A stretch of DNA of 64,000 nucleotides from assembly GCF_039975415.1 (NCBI RefSeq), contig NZ_JBDWHD010000014.1. One strand, written 5' to 3'. The position numbers and the translations under genes were made by a program. The notes under the pieces were generated by a model, which had not been told where the DNA came from, did not search any database, and saw nothing but the letters and a program-made list of their open reading frames with translations. Within the stretch, counting starts at the first letter, position 1. The number at the start of each line of letters is the position of its first letter. Below are positions 8,959 to 17,368 of the stretch, piece after piece. The DNA is from Ascidiaceihabitans sp039975415. Lineage in GTDB: Bacteria; Pseudomonadota; Alphaproteobacteria; Rhodobacterales; Rhodobacteraceae.

Positions 8959-9075
8959 GGCGGCCTCGTTGGTTGCTGTGTTGATCTTTCATTCACCCGA
9001 ATGGATGCCTCGTGTCACGCTAAACGCGGCGTCAGGCAACGAAATATCAATAATCAAAGCACATAAAGGGAACAA

Positions 9076-9840
9076 ATGCCCTGTCAGAATGAGGTGTGCA
9101 TGATACAGCGTATAGCATTGACGCTAATGTTGGGACTAAGTGCTGCGGTTTTTCCAAATTTGGGGGCCGCTGATACTTTTTCGCTGATGCCTATGGACGC
9201 GGTGGGGGCTCAACGACGTGCGCTTTTGCCAAGTGATGATGCCGCGAAAGATCGTATTCAAACCGCGTCCCTCTTCATCGGCCAAGAAGGCGCCAGTTTC
9301 TTTGCCCCTTTCCCGAAACGACAATCGCTGCGGTCCGACACCATACACTTGTCGCGCAATGGCACCCAAGTCGACCGTGTCCGTCACCTGATTGCAAAGG
9401 CCGAAGCCGGATCAAAGCAATATGATGCCGTGCAATACGGGGCAAAAATTAAACCTTCAAAACAACCGACCCAAATGACATTGGGCGAAATCTACAAATG
9501 GATAAACGACACCCCCGGGCAACCACACGCCATCGGACGCTATCAATTCATTCCACCAACTTTGAAAAGCCTTGCCAGAAGATTGGGGTTAACACCCGAT
9601 GTGCGGTTTACGCCTGATGTTCAGGACAAGCTTGCCGATGTGCTTTTGGTCGAAGCGGGTTTGATTGAAGTCAGCAAAGGCCAGATGAAGCGGCACACAT
9701 TCATGAACAATCTGGCGAAAATCTGGGCGGGCTTGCCCAACTCAAGCGGCAAATCCCATTATCACGGCTATGCAGGGAACAAAGCATCTATGACATGGGC
9801 CTACTTTGACCGCGAAATGAAACGGATTTTTCCAAGTTGA
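9076..9840 (+). CDS. Secreted lysozyme-like (lambda endolysin / GH104-like) protein
   Basis: 254 residues from ATG 9076 (AAGGG 5 bases upstream); ATG 9100, with GAGGTG in front, is an alternative that gives a more compact signal peptide (MIQRIALTLMLGLSAAVFPN). The mature part from about 100 reads VRHLIAKAEAGSKQYDAVQY, with a candidate catalytic Glu, and then HAIGRYQFIPPTLKSLARRL and FTPDVQDKLADVLLVEAGL. This resembles the lysozyme fold of phage lambda endolysin-type transglycosylases. A muralytic role in the periplasm or outside the cell is inferred. No holin, phage or secretion genes adjoin it. The 30-100 segment is not recognised. Confidence 0.65.
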   Translation: MPCQNEVCMIQRIALTLMLGLSAAVFPNLGAADTFSLMPMDAVGAQRRALLPSDDAAKDRIQTASLFIGQEGASFFAPFPKRQSLRSDTIHLSRNGTQVDRVRHLIAKAEAGSKQYDAVQYGAKIKPSKQPTQMTLGEIYKWINDTPGQPHAIGRYQFIPPTLKSLARRLGLTPDVRFTPDVQDKLADVLLVEAGLIEVSKGQMKRHTFMNNLAKIWAGLPNSSGKSHYHGYAGNKASMTWAYFDREMKRIFPS

Positions 9841-9868
9841 AGATCACGACGATAGACCCCGATGGCTA

Positions 9869-10162
9869 TTATTCCGCCAAACCATCCATCTTTCTGGCCA
9901 GCTTTATGTCTAAGGTGCTTAACCCATCCACATCATGGGTCGTCAGAACCACTTTGACTTTACCGTACACATTGAACCATTCGGGGTGGTGATCCCACTT
10001 TTCCGCCCAGATCGCCGCTTTGGTCATCCACCCAAAGGCATCAGCAAAATCAGCAAACTTATACGTTTTTTCGATGGCGTCCCGATCCGGTTGCACCGAC
10101 CAACCCGCGTCGATCAAGGGTGACAAAAGCGTGCCGCGTGTTTCTTCGCTAAGTCGTTCCAT
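9869..10162 (-). CDS. phhB: 4a-hydroxytetrahydrobiopterin dehydratase
   Basis: 97 residues, the standard length of pterin-4a-carbinolamine dehydratase. The signature is seen as KWDHHPEWFNVYGKVKVVLT, with the paired His and the Trp/Asn of the active site, followed by THDVDGLSTLDIKLARKMD. The enzyme recycles the pterin cofactor used by aromatic amino acid hydroxylases, and some homologues also act as DCoH-type protein partners. No phenylalanine hydroxylase gene is visible in the window. Its start overlaps the stop of the DUF482 gene (TAATG at 10160-10164), so it is the last gene of the ridA-ugpQ-DUF482-phhB unit. Confidence 0.93.
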   Translation of the reverse strand: MERLSEETRGTLLSPLIDAGWSVQPDRDAIEKTYKFADFADAFGWMTKAAIWAEKWDHHPEWFNVYGKVKVVLTTHDVDGLSTLDIKLARKMDGLAE

Positions 10163-11370
10163 TATTCCTGCTCCTCAATCTGGACCTTTTTGAACGGCCC
10201 ATAGTCCGTCAAAACCTCGATTTCTTCCTCGATGGCTTCGCGTTCGGCCACCAAGTAGTCACCAATAGCATTTGCAAAACCTTCGTCAGCCACCCAATGC
10301 AAACTGTGGGTTTGTGTCGGCAAATACCCGCGCGCCAATTTATGTTGACCCTGCGCCCCCGCTTCGACGCGTCCCAACCCATAGTCAATCGCGGCATCGA
10401 TGGCCTGATAATAGCACAGTTCAAAATGCAGGCAGGGATGGTGTTCGATACAGCCCCAATAGCGACCATACAGCACGTCGCGCCCCATAAAGTTCAGCGC
10501 ACCCGCCACCCATTGACCGTCGCGTTTCGCCAGCACCAGAACCATATCATCACGAAGTGTCTCTTGGGCGAGGTCAAAAAACGCCCGTGTCAGATAAGGC
10601 GTGCCCCATTTGCGCGCACCCGTATCTTGGTAAAAGACCCAAAAGGCATCCCAATGTTCCGGCTGGATCTGGTCGCCAGTCAACCGCACGATCTCGCCGC
10701 CAAAGCCCTGGGCCTGCGTGCGTTCTTTTCGGATATTTTTGCGTTTGCGTGAACTAAGCGATGCCAGAAAACCGTCAAAGCCAGCGTATGCGTCGTTCAG
10801 CCAATGAAACTGCTGTGTGACGCGCGGCATCAGCCCCATGTTTTCGCCAAATTTTGCTTCATCAGCCGTGCAAAACGTCACATGCACAGATGAGATACGG
10901 TTGTTCTGCGCCAGTTGCACCGCCCCTTGGACAAGCGCTGAAAACCCGGCTTCGGCAAAATCAGGATGCACCAGAAACCGTCGTCCTGTGGCGGGGGTAT
11001 GCGGCACAGCGACCTGAAGTTTGGGATAGTATCGCCCGCCAGCCCGTTCATAGGCATGGGCCCAATTGTGGTCGAAGATATATTCGCCCTGCGAATGGGA
11101 TTTGGCATACAGCGGGGCGACCCCGATCACCTGACCGGCCATCCGCGCAACCAGATATTGGGGTTGCCAACCTGTGCCTGCGCCGACGGATCCGCTTAAT
11201 TCCAAAGCGCTCAGGAAGCGGTATGTGGTGAAAGGATCATGCGGCCGCCCGCCATCTGCCTCTTCCGGGCAGGCACATGCGTCCCAATCGCGCGGGCCGA
11301 TGTCGGATATTTTGGGCACAACCGAGATTTCCACCTCGTGTTGGCCATTGTCTGAAGGCTGCGTGTTCAT
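10162..11370 (-). CDS. DUF482 / FemAB-like GNAT-fold protein
   Basis: 402 residues of the peptidogalycan/DUF482 family, which has a double acyltransferase fold. Seen features are RRFLVHPDFAEAGFSALVQG, FLASLSSRKRKNIRKERTQA, and the conserved end region VEAGAQGQHKLARGYLPTQT. Members are common in alphaproteobacteria and often annotated as N-acetyltransferases; the substrate is not established. It overlaps phhB by three bases and follows ugpQ after about 30 bases, so it is probably co-transcribed. It is cytoplasmic, with no signal peptide or membrane segment. Confidence 0.85.
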   Translation of the reverse strand: MNTQPSDNGQHEVEISVVPKISDIGPRDWDACACPEEADGGRPHDPFTTYRFLSALELSGSVGAGTGWQPQYLVARMAGQVIGVAPLYAKSHSQGEYIFDHNWAHAYERAGGRYYPKLQVAVPHTPATGRRFLVHPDFAEAGFSALVQGAVQLAQNNRISSVHVTFCTADEAKFGENMGLMPRVTQQFHWLNDAYAGFDGFLASLSSRKRKNIRKERTQAQGFGGEIVRLTGDQIQPEHWDAFWVFYQDTGARKWGTPYLTRAFFDLAQETLRDDMVLVLAKRDGQWVAGALNFMGRDVLYGRYWGCIEHHPCLHFELCYYQAIDAAIDYGLGRVEAGAQGQHKLARGYLPTQTHSLHWVADEGFANAIGDYLVAEREAIEEEIEVLTDYGPFKKVQIEEQE

Positions 11371-11401
11371 ATCGTCTTATGTGTGGCAATGCGGCGGCGG
11401 A

Positions 11402-12172
11402 TCAACACGCGGTCGCCGCCAGATAGCCCTCGAAGGTGATATTTTGCGCGACACGGCGGGCCAATTTTTCCTGATCCCGCGATTTTACGGTCCAACACAA
11501 GACATCCGCCCCTTGCGCTTTTATTTCGGCAACGCGCGGGCGGTCCAAATCTGAGACTTCGTGGCTGATAAAGGACGCAGCCACCCGGTCAAAATCGGGG
11601 ATCAGACGCAGCGCATCACACACGGATGCAGGCAAAGGCGCCCAATCCGTCACGTCATAAGCGCTGGTGACAATACCGCGCGGCACTGAAGGAAGCAGTT
11701 CGGCCATGCAGGCCATGCTGTTGGGGTTGAACGACATGACCCCCACAGGTCCCGTATAATCTGCCAGACACTGCGTTGTGGCACGTTCAAGGGCACCGAT
11801 GTCTGTCCCCATGGCACCGTCCTGATCTTTCAATTCGATCAAAACAGGCACACGGCCCCCAACAAGCGCCAGCACCTCTTGCAAGGTTGGCACGCCTTCT
11901 GCGCTGCCACTCAAAATCGTTTCGGCCAGTTCTGCGGCACTGCGGGCGCGCACAGGTCCGGTGGCATCGGCCAAACGGTCCAAAGCATCGTCATGGAACA
12001 CCATGGCCTGCCCGTCGGCGCTTAGCTGTAGGTCAATTTCGATGCCATAGCCCGCATCCATGGCCGCCACGATGGCGGCACGACTGTTTTCCGGACGTCC
12101 CTTGCCAACATCGTGCAAAGCCCTGTGCGCCAATGGGCGCGACAGGAATTCGGGATGCAACCGTGGTGTCAT
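11402..12172 (-). CDS. ugpQ: Glycerophosphodiester phosphodiesterase
   Basis: 256 residues of the GDPD TIM-barrel family. Catalytic elements are visible: LAHRALHDVGKGRPENS (His and the E-N), YGIEIDLQLSADGQAMVFHD (E-x-D metal ligands and the second catalytic His), and VLIELKD. The enzyme hydrolyses glycerophosphodiesters to glycerol-3-phosphate and an alcohol. There is no signal peptide, so it is a cytoplasmic UgpQ-type enzyme rather than periplasmic GlpQ. Its start overlaps the ridA stop (ATGA). No Ugp transporter genes are nearby. Confidence 0.92.
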   Translation of the reverse strand: MTPRLHPEFLSRPLAHRALHDVGKGRPENSRAAIVAAMDAGYGIEIDLQLSADGQAMVFHDDALDRLADATGPVRARSAAELAETILSGSAEGVPTLQEVLALVGGRVPVLIELKDQDGAMGTDIGALERATTQCLADYTGPVGVMSFNPNSMACMAELLPSVPRGIVTSAYDVTDWAPLPASVCDALRLIPDFDRVAASFISHEVSDLDRPRVAEIKAQGADVLCWTVKSRDQEKLARRVAQNITFEGYLAATAC

Positions 12173-12627
12173 TTGATCTGGAACGTGCCTTCAATTTCAA
12201 CAGCAACGCCCAAAGGCAAAGACGGGGCAGACACAGCGGCGCGCGCGTGACGGCCCGCATCCCCGAAAACCTCCACAAAGAAGTCGGACGCGCCGTTGAT
12301 CACCTGCGGCTGCTCGGTGAAGTCGGGGGTAGAGTTTACAAAACCACCCAGTTTCACAACCTTCACAACCCGGTCCAGATCACCGCCACAGGCCGCCTTC
12401 AATTGCGCGATCAGGTTCAACGCACACACTTTTGCAGCGGCAGCACCGGCGCCGGTTTCCATAGTGTCCCCTAGCTTGCCTTTGATCAAACCGCTGCCAT
12501 CCACCGAGATTTGCCCCGAGATATAGACCATATCGCCCACCACGACGTAGGGAACGTAATTGCCAGCGGGCACGGCGGCTTCGGGCAAAGTAACACCAAG
12601 TTCATTCAGACGTGCTTCGATAGACAT
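12169..12627 (-). CDS. RidA family protein (enamine/imine deaminase type)
   Basis: 152 residues. The start ATG 12627 has AAGGAAT upstream and gives MSIEARLNELGVTLPEAAVP; an in-frame start 20 codons earlier is less likely. The YjgF/YER057c/UK114 fold is seen in GDMVYISGQISVDGSGLIKG and the closing PSLPLGVAVEIEG. This longer subfamily (about 150 residues) differs from E. coli RidA (128 residues) and has GAGAAAAKVCALNLIAQLK as its central helix. Deamination of reactive 2-aminoacrylate-type imines is the family role, not proven for this branch. It heads the operon with ugpQ, DUF482 and phhB. Confidence 0.88.
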   Translation of the reverse strand: MSIEARLNELGVTLPEAAVPAGNYVPYVVVGDMVYISGQISVDGSGLIKGKLGDTMETGAGAAAAKVCALNLIAQLKAACGGDLDRVVKVVKLGGFVNSTPDFTEQPQVINGASDFFVEVFGDAGRHARAAVSAPSLPLGVAVEIEGTFQIK

Positions 12628-12707
12628 AAAGGGATTCCTTGTTTGGGGCTGTGGTTTTGCGGCGGACGCTACCGCGCCATTGCGCAAACGGAAAGGCCGA
12701 TTTGCAA

Positions 12708-14015
12708 TCAGGATTCCCGAAAGGCGCGATTGAAGTAATCCGCCATCGGTTTCACCAAATACGCAAGCGGTGACCGGTCTGCGGTGCGAATGAACGCCTC
12801 GACAGGCATGCCGGGGATCAACACGTCCCCTTCGTTCAGCTTCGCCAGTTCTCCCACGTTCAACGTGATCTCCGCTCGGTAGTATGCGATCCCAAGCGCC
12901 TCGTCGTCGAAGGCATCCGCCGAGATCAGCGTGACCTGTCCAACAAGCTCGGGCGTGGTGCGTTGGTCCAGCGCAGAAAAGCGTAAATTCACCTGCTGAC
13001 CCACAGTGATCTGATCAATATGCAATGGATCAACACGCGAAACGATCAACAACGGGCGGTCTTGCGGGATCAGAAACAACACCGGATCTGCCGCCCGAAT
13101 AACGGACCGCGGTGTTTGAACACGCATGCCATAAACGATGCCAGACACGGGTGCGCGGATATCAAGCTGTTCGATTTCCAACAACGTAGAGGCGCGTTGT
13201 TCGATCAGTTCAAGTTCGCGGTACCGCAGATCACGCAATTGCGTGATGGCTTGTTCGCGTTGGGTGGTGCCAAGCTTCAAAACTTCGATGTCAATTTCGG
13301 TCATGCGACCTTCGGATTGCGCACGGTTGGCAATCAATTCACCGATTTGACCATCAAGGCTGGCGGATTGGCGTTGCAGGTTCAAAACTGTGCCAGCCTG
13401 CGCCAAGCCTTTGTCCAGAAGGGATTGCTGGCTGGCCAGCTCTTGCGTGATCAAGTCAAGTTGCTTGGACAGCGACACTTCTTGGGCTTCGATCCCGTCG
13501 ATTTGATTGCCGATCTGCGATCTGCGCTTTTCCAACTGAGAGATTTCACCCGCAACAGAATCCTTGCGTGCATAAAACAGATTGCTTTGCCCATCGATCA
13601 GTTCCTGAATTTCACCATTGCCTGCGCCAATGGCCAACAGTTCCGCGTCAAAGTCGATGACCTCTGCGCCGTCGCGTTCCGCTTCAAGGCGGGCACGTCG
13701 GGACTGCAATTCGTAAAGCTGTCCCTCCAGAATCGCCAAACGTGACCGCGCCTGCTGGTCATCCAGACGCAGCAAAACATCGCCCGCTTGGACGGTATCG
13801 CCTTCGGTTACGGGAATTTCAGCAACGATCCCGCCAATCTGGTGCTGCACAACTTGCCGGTTTTGGTCAACTTCGATGCGGCCGGGCGAAATTATTGCAC
13901 CGGCGATTTGCGTGTAGGTGGCCCACAACACAAACCCGCCAAACAACCCAACCAATGCAAACAGCCCGACAGAGGCCGGAACGACCGCAGACCATGGGTT
14001 TTTTTGCTCGGTCAT
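12708..14015 (-). CDS. Type I secretion membrane fusion protein, HlyD family
   Basis: 435 residues. One N-terminal transmembrane segment (about 13-34, SVGLFALVGLFGGFVLWATY) is followed by a biotinyl-lipoyl half (GRIEVDQNRQVVQHQIGGIV), a long coiled-coil hairpin (about 100-290) and the beta-barrel end (IRAPVSGIVYGMRVQTPRSV, PGMPVEAFI). This is the HlyD/PrtE type periplasmic adaptor that links an ABC exporter to TolC. Its start overlaps the ABC gene stop (ATGA at 14012). A TolC gene and secreted substrate are not adjacent. Confidence 0.92.
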   Translation of the reverse strand: MTEQKNPWSAVVPASVGLFALVGLFGGFVLWATYTQIAGAIISPGRIEVDQNRQVVQHQIGGIVAEIPVTEGDTVQAGDVLLRLDDQQARSRLAILEGQLYELQSRRARLEAERDGAEVIDFDAELLAIGAGNGEIQELIDGQSNLFYARKDSVAGEISQLEKRRSQIGNQIDGIEAQEVSLSKQLDLITQELASQQSLLDKGLAQAGTVLNLQRQSASLDGQIGELIANRAQSEGRMTEIDIEVLKLGTTQREQAITQLRDLRYRELELIEQRASTLLEIEQLDIRAPVSGIVYGMRVQTPRSVIRAADPVLFLIPQDRPLLIVSRVDPLHIDQITVGQQVNLRFSALDQRTTPELVGQVTLISADAFDDEALGIAYYRAEITLNVGELAKLNEGDVLIPGMPVEAFIRTADRSPLAYLVKPMADYFNRAFRES

Positions 14016-15748
14016 GTGACACCTCCTGCACCGGCGGGTGCTTTTTGGATCTGCTGATGGTTTTTCACCATAGATTTCAACACATCATCTTTCGGACCAA
14101 ACGCCGTACGCATACCGTTGTCGATGACCAAAAGCAGGTCACATTCCTGAATGGCCGCAGGGCGGTGCGCCATAATCATCACCGACCCACCGCGCGCCTT
14201 GATGGCGCGAATGGCTTGGTTCAGGGCCTCATTGCCGACATTGTCCAAGTTCGAATTCGGCTCGTCCAACACCAGAATTGCCGGATCGCCATACATGGCA
14301 CGCGCAAGGCCGATGCGCTGCATTTGCCCGCCCGACAAGCGTTGTTGCGCGGTGCTAAGGCGGGTGTCGTAGCCATCAGGCAGCTCCAAGATCATTTCAT
14401 GGGCGGCGGCATTTTTTGCGGCTTCCACGACTTTTCCGGCATCCGGTTTCATTGCCAACCGTGCAATATTGTCGGCGATGGTTCCGTCGAACAATTGCAC
14501 GCGCTGTGGCAAGTAACCGATGTGCTGGCCCAAAACGTCCGGTGCATAATGTTCAAGGGCAGCGTTGTCCAAACGGATAGAGCCACCCGCAGGACGCCAC
14601 ACGCCCGTGACGGCCTTGGCCAAGGTCGATTTACCCGCCCCTGATGGCCCAATCACACCCAGCGCCTTGCCGGGCGGCAGTTCAAAGTTCAGCCCCCGCA
14701 GCGACGCTTGCTTTTGACCAGGTGCGACGATGGTCAGCGCCTTGGCCACCAAACGCGCTTTGGGATTGGGCAATGGCGTGCGTTGGCTTTCCGGCGGCAC
14801 TGTGCCCAACAGCTCTGCCATAGTGTCCCAGCCTTTTGACGCACGCTGCACAACAGGCCATTGGTTCAACATCATTTCGACAGGGGCCAGCGCACGTCCC
14901 AGCAAGATCGAACCTGCGATCATAGCGCCCGGTGTCATAAGGTCCTGCAAAACCAGATAAGCCCCAAGCCCCAGCATCGCCGACTGCAAAAACAGCCGCA
15001 GCGTCTTGGTCAGTGACGAAAAGCCGCCGCTGACGTCGGTTGCTTTGATCTGCCCCGTCAACGCTTTGTTGCGTGCAATCTGCCAGCGCGAAAACGCAGC
15101 ATCACGCATGCCCATGGCTTGCACCATTTCGGCTTCGATGCGGATCTGGTCAGACATGCTTGACGCTTGTTGTCCCGCGATCCCTGCATTCATTTGTGGC
15201 CTGCGCGACAGCAATTGGTTGGCCAAAGCGATCAGGATCAAAACGGCGGCCCCGCCCAACGCCATCCAGCCCAGCATCGGATGAAACAGGAAAATCCCCG
15301 CGATAAAGATCGGCGTCCACGGCAAATCGAAAAAGGCCATCAGAACCGGCGACGTCAGCAAACGTTGCACCGCCTCAAGATCCGCAAGTCCGGATTGCGT
15401 TTGCATGTCTGGCGCGACGGCCGATTTGCGCACAACTGCATCAAACACCCGGCGATCCAAAATTGCCTGAAATTTGGCGCCGACCCGCGCCATTATCCGC
15501 GCCCGGGTAAAATCGAGAATACCCATGATCCCGTACAAAAAGACCACCAACAGCGACAAAGCGATCAAAGTTTCTTCGGATTTGCTGCCCAAAACGCGGT
15601 CATAAACCTGCAGCATATACATGGGACCTGTCAGCATAAGCAGATTCGCAAACATGCTGAAAATGCCAACGGTCCAATACAATCTGCGACTTTGCTTGCG
15701 GGCATCGCGCAATTCCGCGCGGCCCTGTTGAATAACTTTGCTCTGCAT
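14012..15748 (-). CDS. Type I secretion ABC permease/ATPase (PrtD family)
   Basis: 578 residues from ATG 15748; an upstream in-frame GTG (15754) adds two residues and cannot be excluded. A six-helix membrane domain fills about 25-310. The ATPase domain has Walker A GPSGAGKST, the signature LSGGQMQRIGLARAMYG and Walker B ILVLDEPNSNLD. There is no N-terminal C39 peptidase or C39-like domain, as in PrtD/AprD exporters for RTX proteases and related proteins with C-terminal signals. With the HlyD partner it would form the inner-membrane part of a type I secretion channel. Confidence 0.93.
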   Translation of the reverse strand: MQSKVIQQGRAELRDARKQSRRLYWTVGIFSMFANLLMLTGPMYMLQVYDRVLGSKSEETLIALSLLVVFLYGIMGILDFTRARIMARVGAKFQAILDRRVFDAVVRKSAVAPDMQTQSGLADLEAVQRLLTSPVLMAFFDLPWTPIFIAGIFLFHPMLGWMALGGAAVLILIALANQLLSRRPQMNAGIAGQQASSMSDQIRIEAEMVQAMGMRDAAFSRWQIARNKALTGQIKATDVSGGFSSLTKTLRLFLQSAMLGLGAYLVLQDLMTPGAMIAGSILLGRALAPVEMMLNQWPVVQRASKGWDTMAELLGTVPPESQRTPLPNPKARLVAKALTIVAPGQKQASLRGLNFELPPGKALGVIGPSGAGKSTLAKAVTGVWRPAGGSIRLDNAALEHYAPDVLGQHIGYLPQRVQLFDGTIADNIARLAMKPDAGKVVEAAKNAAAHEMILELPDGYDTRLSTAQQRLSGGQMQRIGLARAMYGDPAILVLDEPNSNLDNVGNEALNQAIRAIKARGGSVMIMAHRPAAIQECDLLLVIDNGMRTAFGPKDDVLKSMVKNHQQIQKAPAGAGGVT

Positions 15749-15919
15749 CGGCACTTTTTCGCCTGTAATTAGTGTGCATTTATGCGTTTTATGGCAATGT
15801 GCCTTGTGTACACCCTGTCACGCAAGTGCCACATAAACATATTTAGCCGAAGAGGCATCTGGGAATTAAGCCCAAAAACATTACGTAGGCGATAATCCCC
15901 TGTGTGGAGAGTGAAATTG

Positions 15920-16702
15920 ATGCGAGTTTCTATGCCAAAAACAGTTTTGTCCCCCGACTACATGCGCAAAGCACTGGCTTTGTGTGCCGTGTTGGTTATG
16001 TCTGCATGCGCCACATCGCAACCCGGTGGCGTCGGCGCTGACGGCATCAATGACCCGCATGAACAAGCCAACCGCAAAGTGCATGCCTTCAACCGGTCAT
16101 TGGACCGCGCGTTGGTACGCCCGGCAGCACGTGGGTATTCGACGATTTTGCCGGATGAAATCGAAGACAGCGTGGGCGATTTCGCGACGAACCTTGGCCA
16201 ACCAAGTGTTGTTGTGAATTCGCTGCTTCAGGGTGATTTGAAAGGCGCTGGCGTTTCAACGGCGCGCTTTTTGGTGAATACCGTCGTGGGTGTCGGCGGC
16301 CTGATCAACGCGGCAGATGAATTGAACATGCCGGACCACGACACCGACTTTGGCGCAACGTTGCACACATGGGGCGTTGGCGAAGGCGCATATGTCGAAT
16401 TGCCCGGACTTGGCCCGTCAACACAACGCGACACCGTCGGCAAAGTCGTCGACCTGTTTACAAACCCTCTAAGCTACACAGTGGACAGCCCCGAAAAATA
16501 CTATGGCACCGGTGCATCGGTGGCATCACGCTTAAGCGATAGGGGCCGCTATTCCGATACGGTCGATTCCATCCTATATGAAAGCGCAGACAGCTATGCG
16601 CAGGCACGGTTGATCTATTTGCAGAACCGTCGGTTCGAGCTGGGCCAAGAAGATGCCAGCTCTGAAATCGACCCATTTGAACTGGACACTGAAGGGTTTT
16701 AA
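15920..16702 (+). CDS. mlaA: MlaA (VacJ) outer-membrane lipoprotein
   Basis: 260 residues. ATG 15920 is preferred because GGAGAG lies 8 bases upstream. A lipoprotein signal is seen with lipobox VMSAC (Cys about 32 residues in). The MlaA domain follows: DPHEQANRKVHAFNRSLDRA, then TARFLVNTVVGVGGLINAAD and DFGATLHTWGVGEGAYVELP. MlaA removes mislocalised phospholipid from the outer leaflet of the outer membrane and passes it to MlaC. It is directly followed by mlaC (two bases between), so the pair is co-expressed; the MlaFEDB inner-membrane genes are not in the window. Confidence 0.93.
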   Translation: MRVSMPKTVLSPDYMRKALALCAVLVMSACATSQPGGVGADGINDPHEQANRKVHAFNRSLDRALVRPAARGYSTILPDEIEDSVGDFATNLGQPSVVVNSLLQGDLKGAGVSTARFLVNTVVGVGGLINAADELNMPDHDTDFGATLHTWGVGEGAYVELPGLGPSTQRDTVGKVVDLFTNPLSYTVDSPEKYYGTGASVASRLSDRGRYSDTVDSILYESADSYAQARLIYLQNRRFELGQEDASSEIDPFELDTEGF

Positions 16703-16704
16703 AC

Positions 16705-17301
16705 ATGAACCGTCGTTCTTTCACCGCCGCTGTCGTGGCAACCTTCGCGTTGGCCCCTTTTGCGCCGACTGCTGCATTCGCACTGACAGAAGCCCGCGCC
16801 AAAGTGCTGGTCGACACGTTGGTCGCCGACATCAACAAAGTCATCGCGTCCGGTAAATCCGAAAGCAGCATGATCCGCGACTTTGAGCGCATTTTTGCGC
16901 GGTATTCCGACACGTCCTACATTTCTGCCTACGCCATGGGCGTTGATGGCCGTCGGGCGTCTTCGGGCCAGAAACGCGCATTTTCCAAAGCGTTTCAATC
17001 CTATGTCGCCAACAAATACGGCAGCCGCTTCCGTGAATTCATCGGGGGCCAGCTGCAAGTCAAAGGCGTGCGTCGCGTCAAATCCTGGTACGAAGTTTCA
17101 ACCACCGCAAAACTGCGAGGCCAATCCCCCTTTGAGGTGACGTTTCAGGTGTCTGACCGTTCTGGCAAGGACCTGTTCTTTAACATGTTCATCGAAGGCG
17201 TGAACCTGTTGCTGACGGAACGTACTGAAATTGGCGCCTTGATTGACCGCAACGGCGGCGACATCGACAAAATGATCAGTGATCTGAAAAAATTGAGCTA
17301 A
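16705..17301 (+). CDS. mlaC: MlaC periplasmic phospholipid-binding protein
   Basis: 198 residues with a signal peptide of twin-arginine-like appearance (MNRRSFTAAVVATFALAPFA, cut near AFA). The MlaC/Ttg2D fold is seen in ARAKVLVDTLVADINKVIAS, MIRDFERIFARYSDTSYISA and FNMFIEGVNLLLTERTEIG. It shuttles phospholipid between MlaA and the inner-membrane Mla complex. It follows mlaA by two bases and is closed by a strong terminator at 17341-17367. Confidence 0.93.
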   Translation: MNRRSFTAAVVATFALAPFAPTAAFALTEARAKVLVDTLVADINKVIASGKSESSMIRDFERIFARYSDTSYISAYAMGVDGRRASSGQKRAFSKAFQSYVANKYGSRFREFIGGQLQVKGVRRVKSWYEVSTTAKLRGQSPFEVTFQVSDRSGKDLFFNMFIEGVNLLLTERTEIGALIDRNGGDIDKMISDLKKLS

Positions 17302-17340
17302 GGTCTAAACCGAAGCAATCGGACCAACACCGAAACAACG

Positions 17341-17367
17341 CGGCGCGCCCTTGGGTGCGCCGTTTTT
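17341..17367 (+). terminator. Rho-independent terminator after mlaC
   Basis: Stem CGGCGC/GCGCCG, extended inward by CCC/GGG around mismatched positions and a TT-rich loop (17341-17362), then TTTTT at 17363-17367. It lies 40 bases after the mlaC stop and immediately before the stop of the convergent PBP gene. Confidence 0.8.
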
Positions 17368-17368
17368 G

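Noticed and set aside
13742..14644. A 300-codon + strand frame over the HlyD/ABC genes
   Set aside because: Shadow of the type I secretion genes on the other strand; Arg/Gln/His-rich translation typical of antisense frames.
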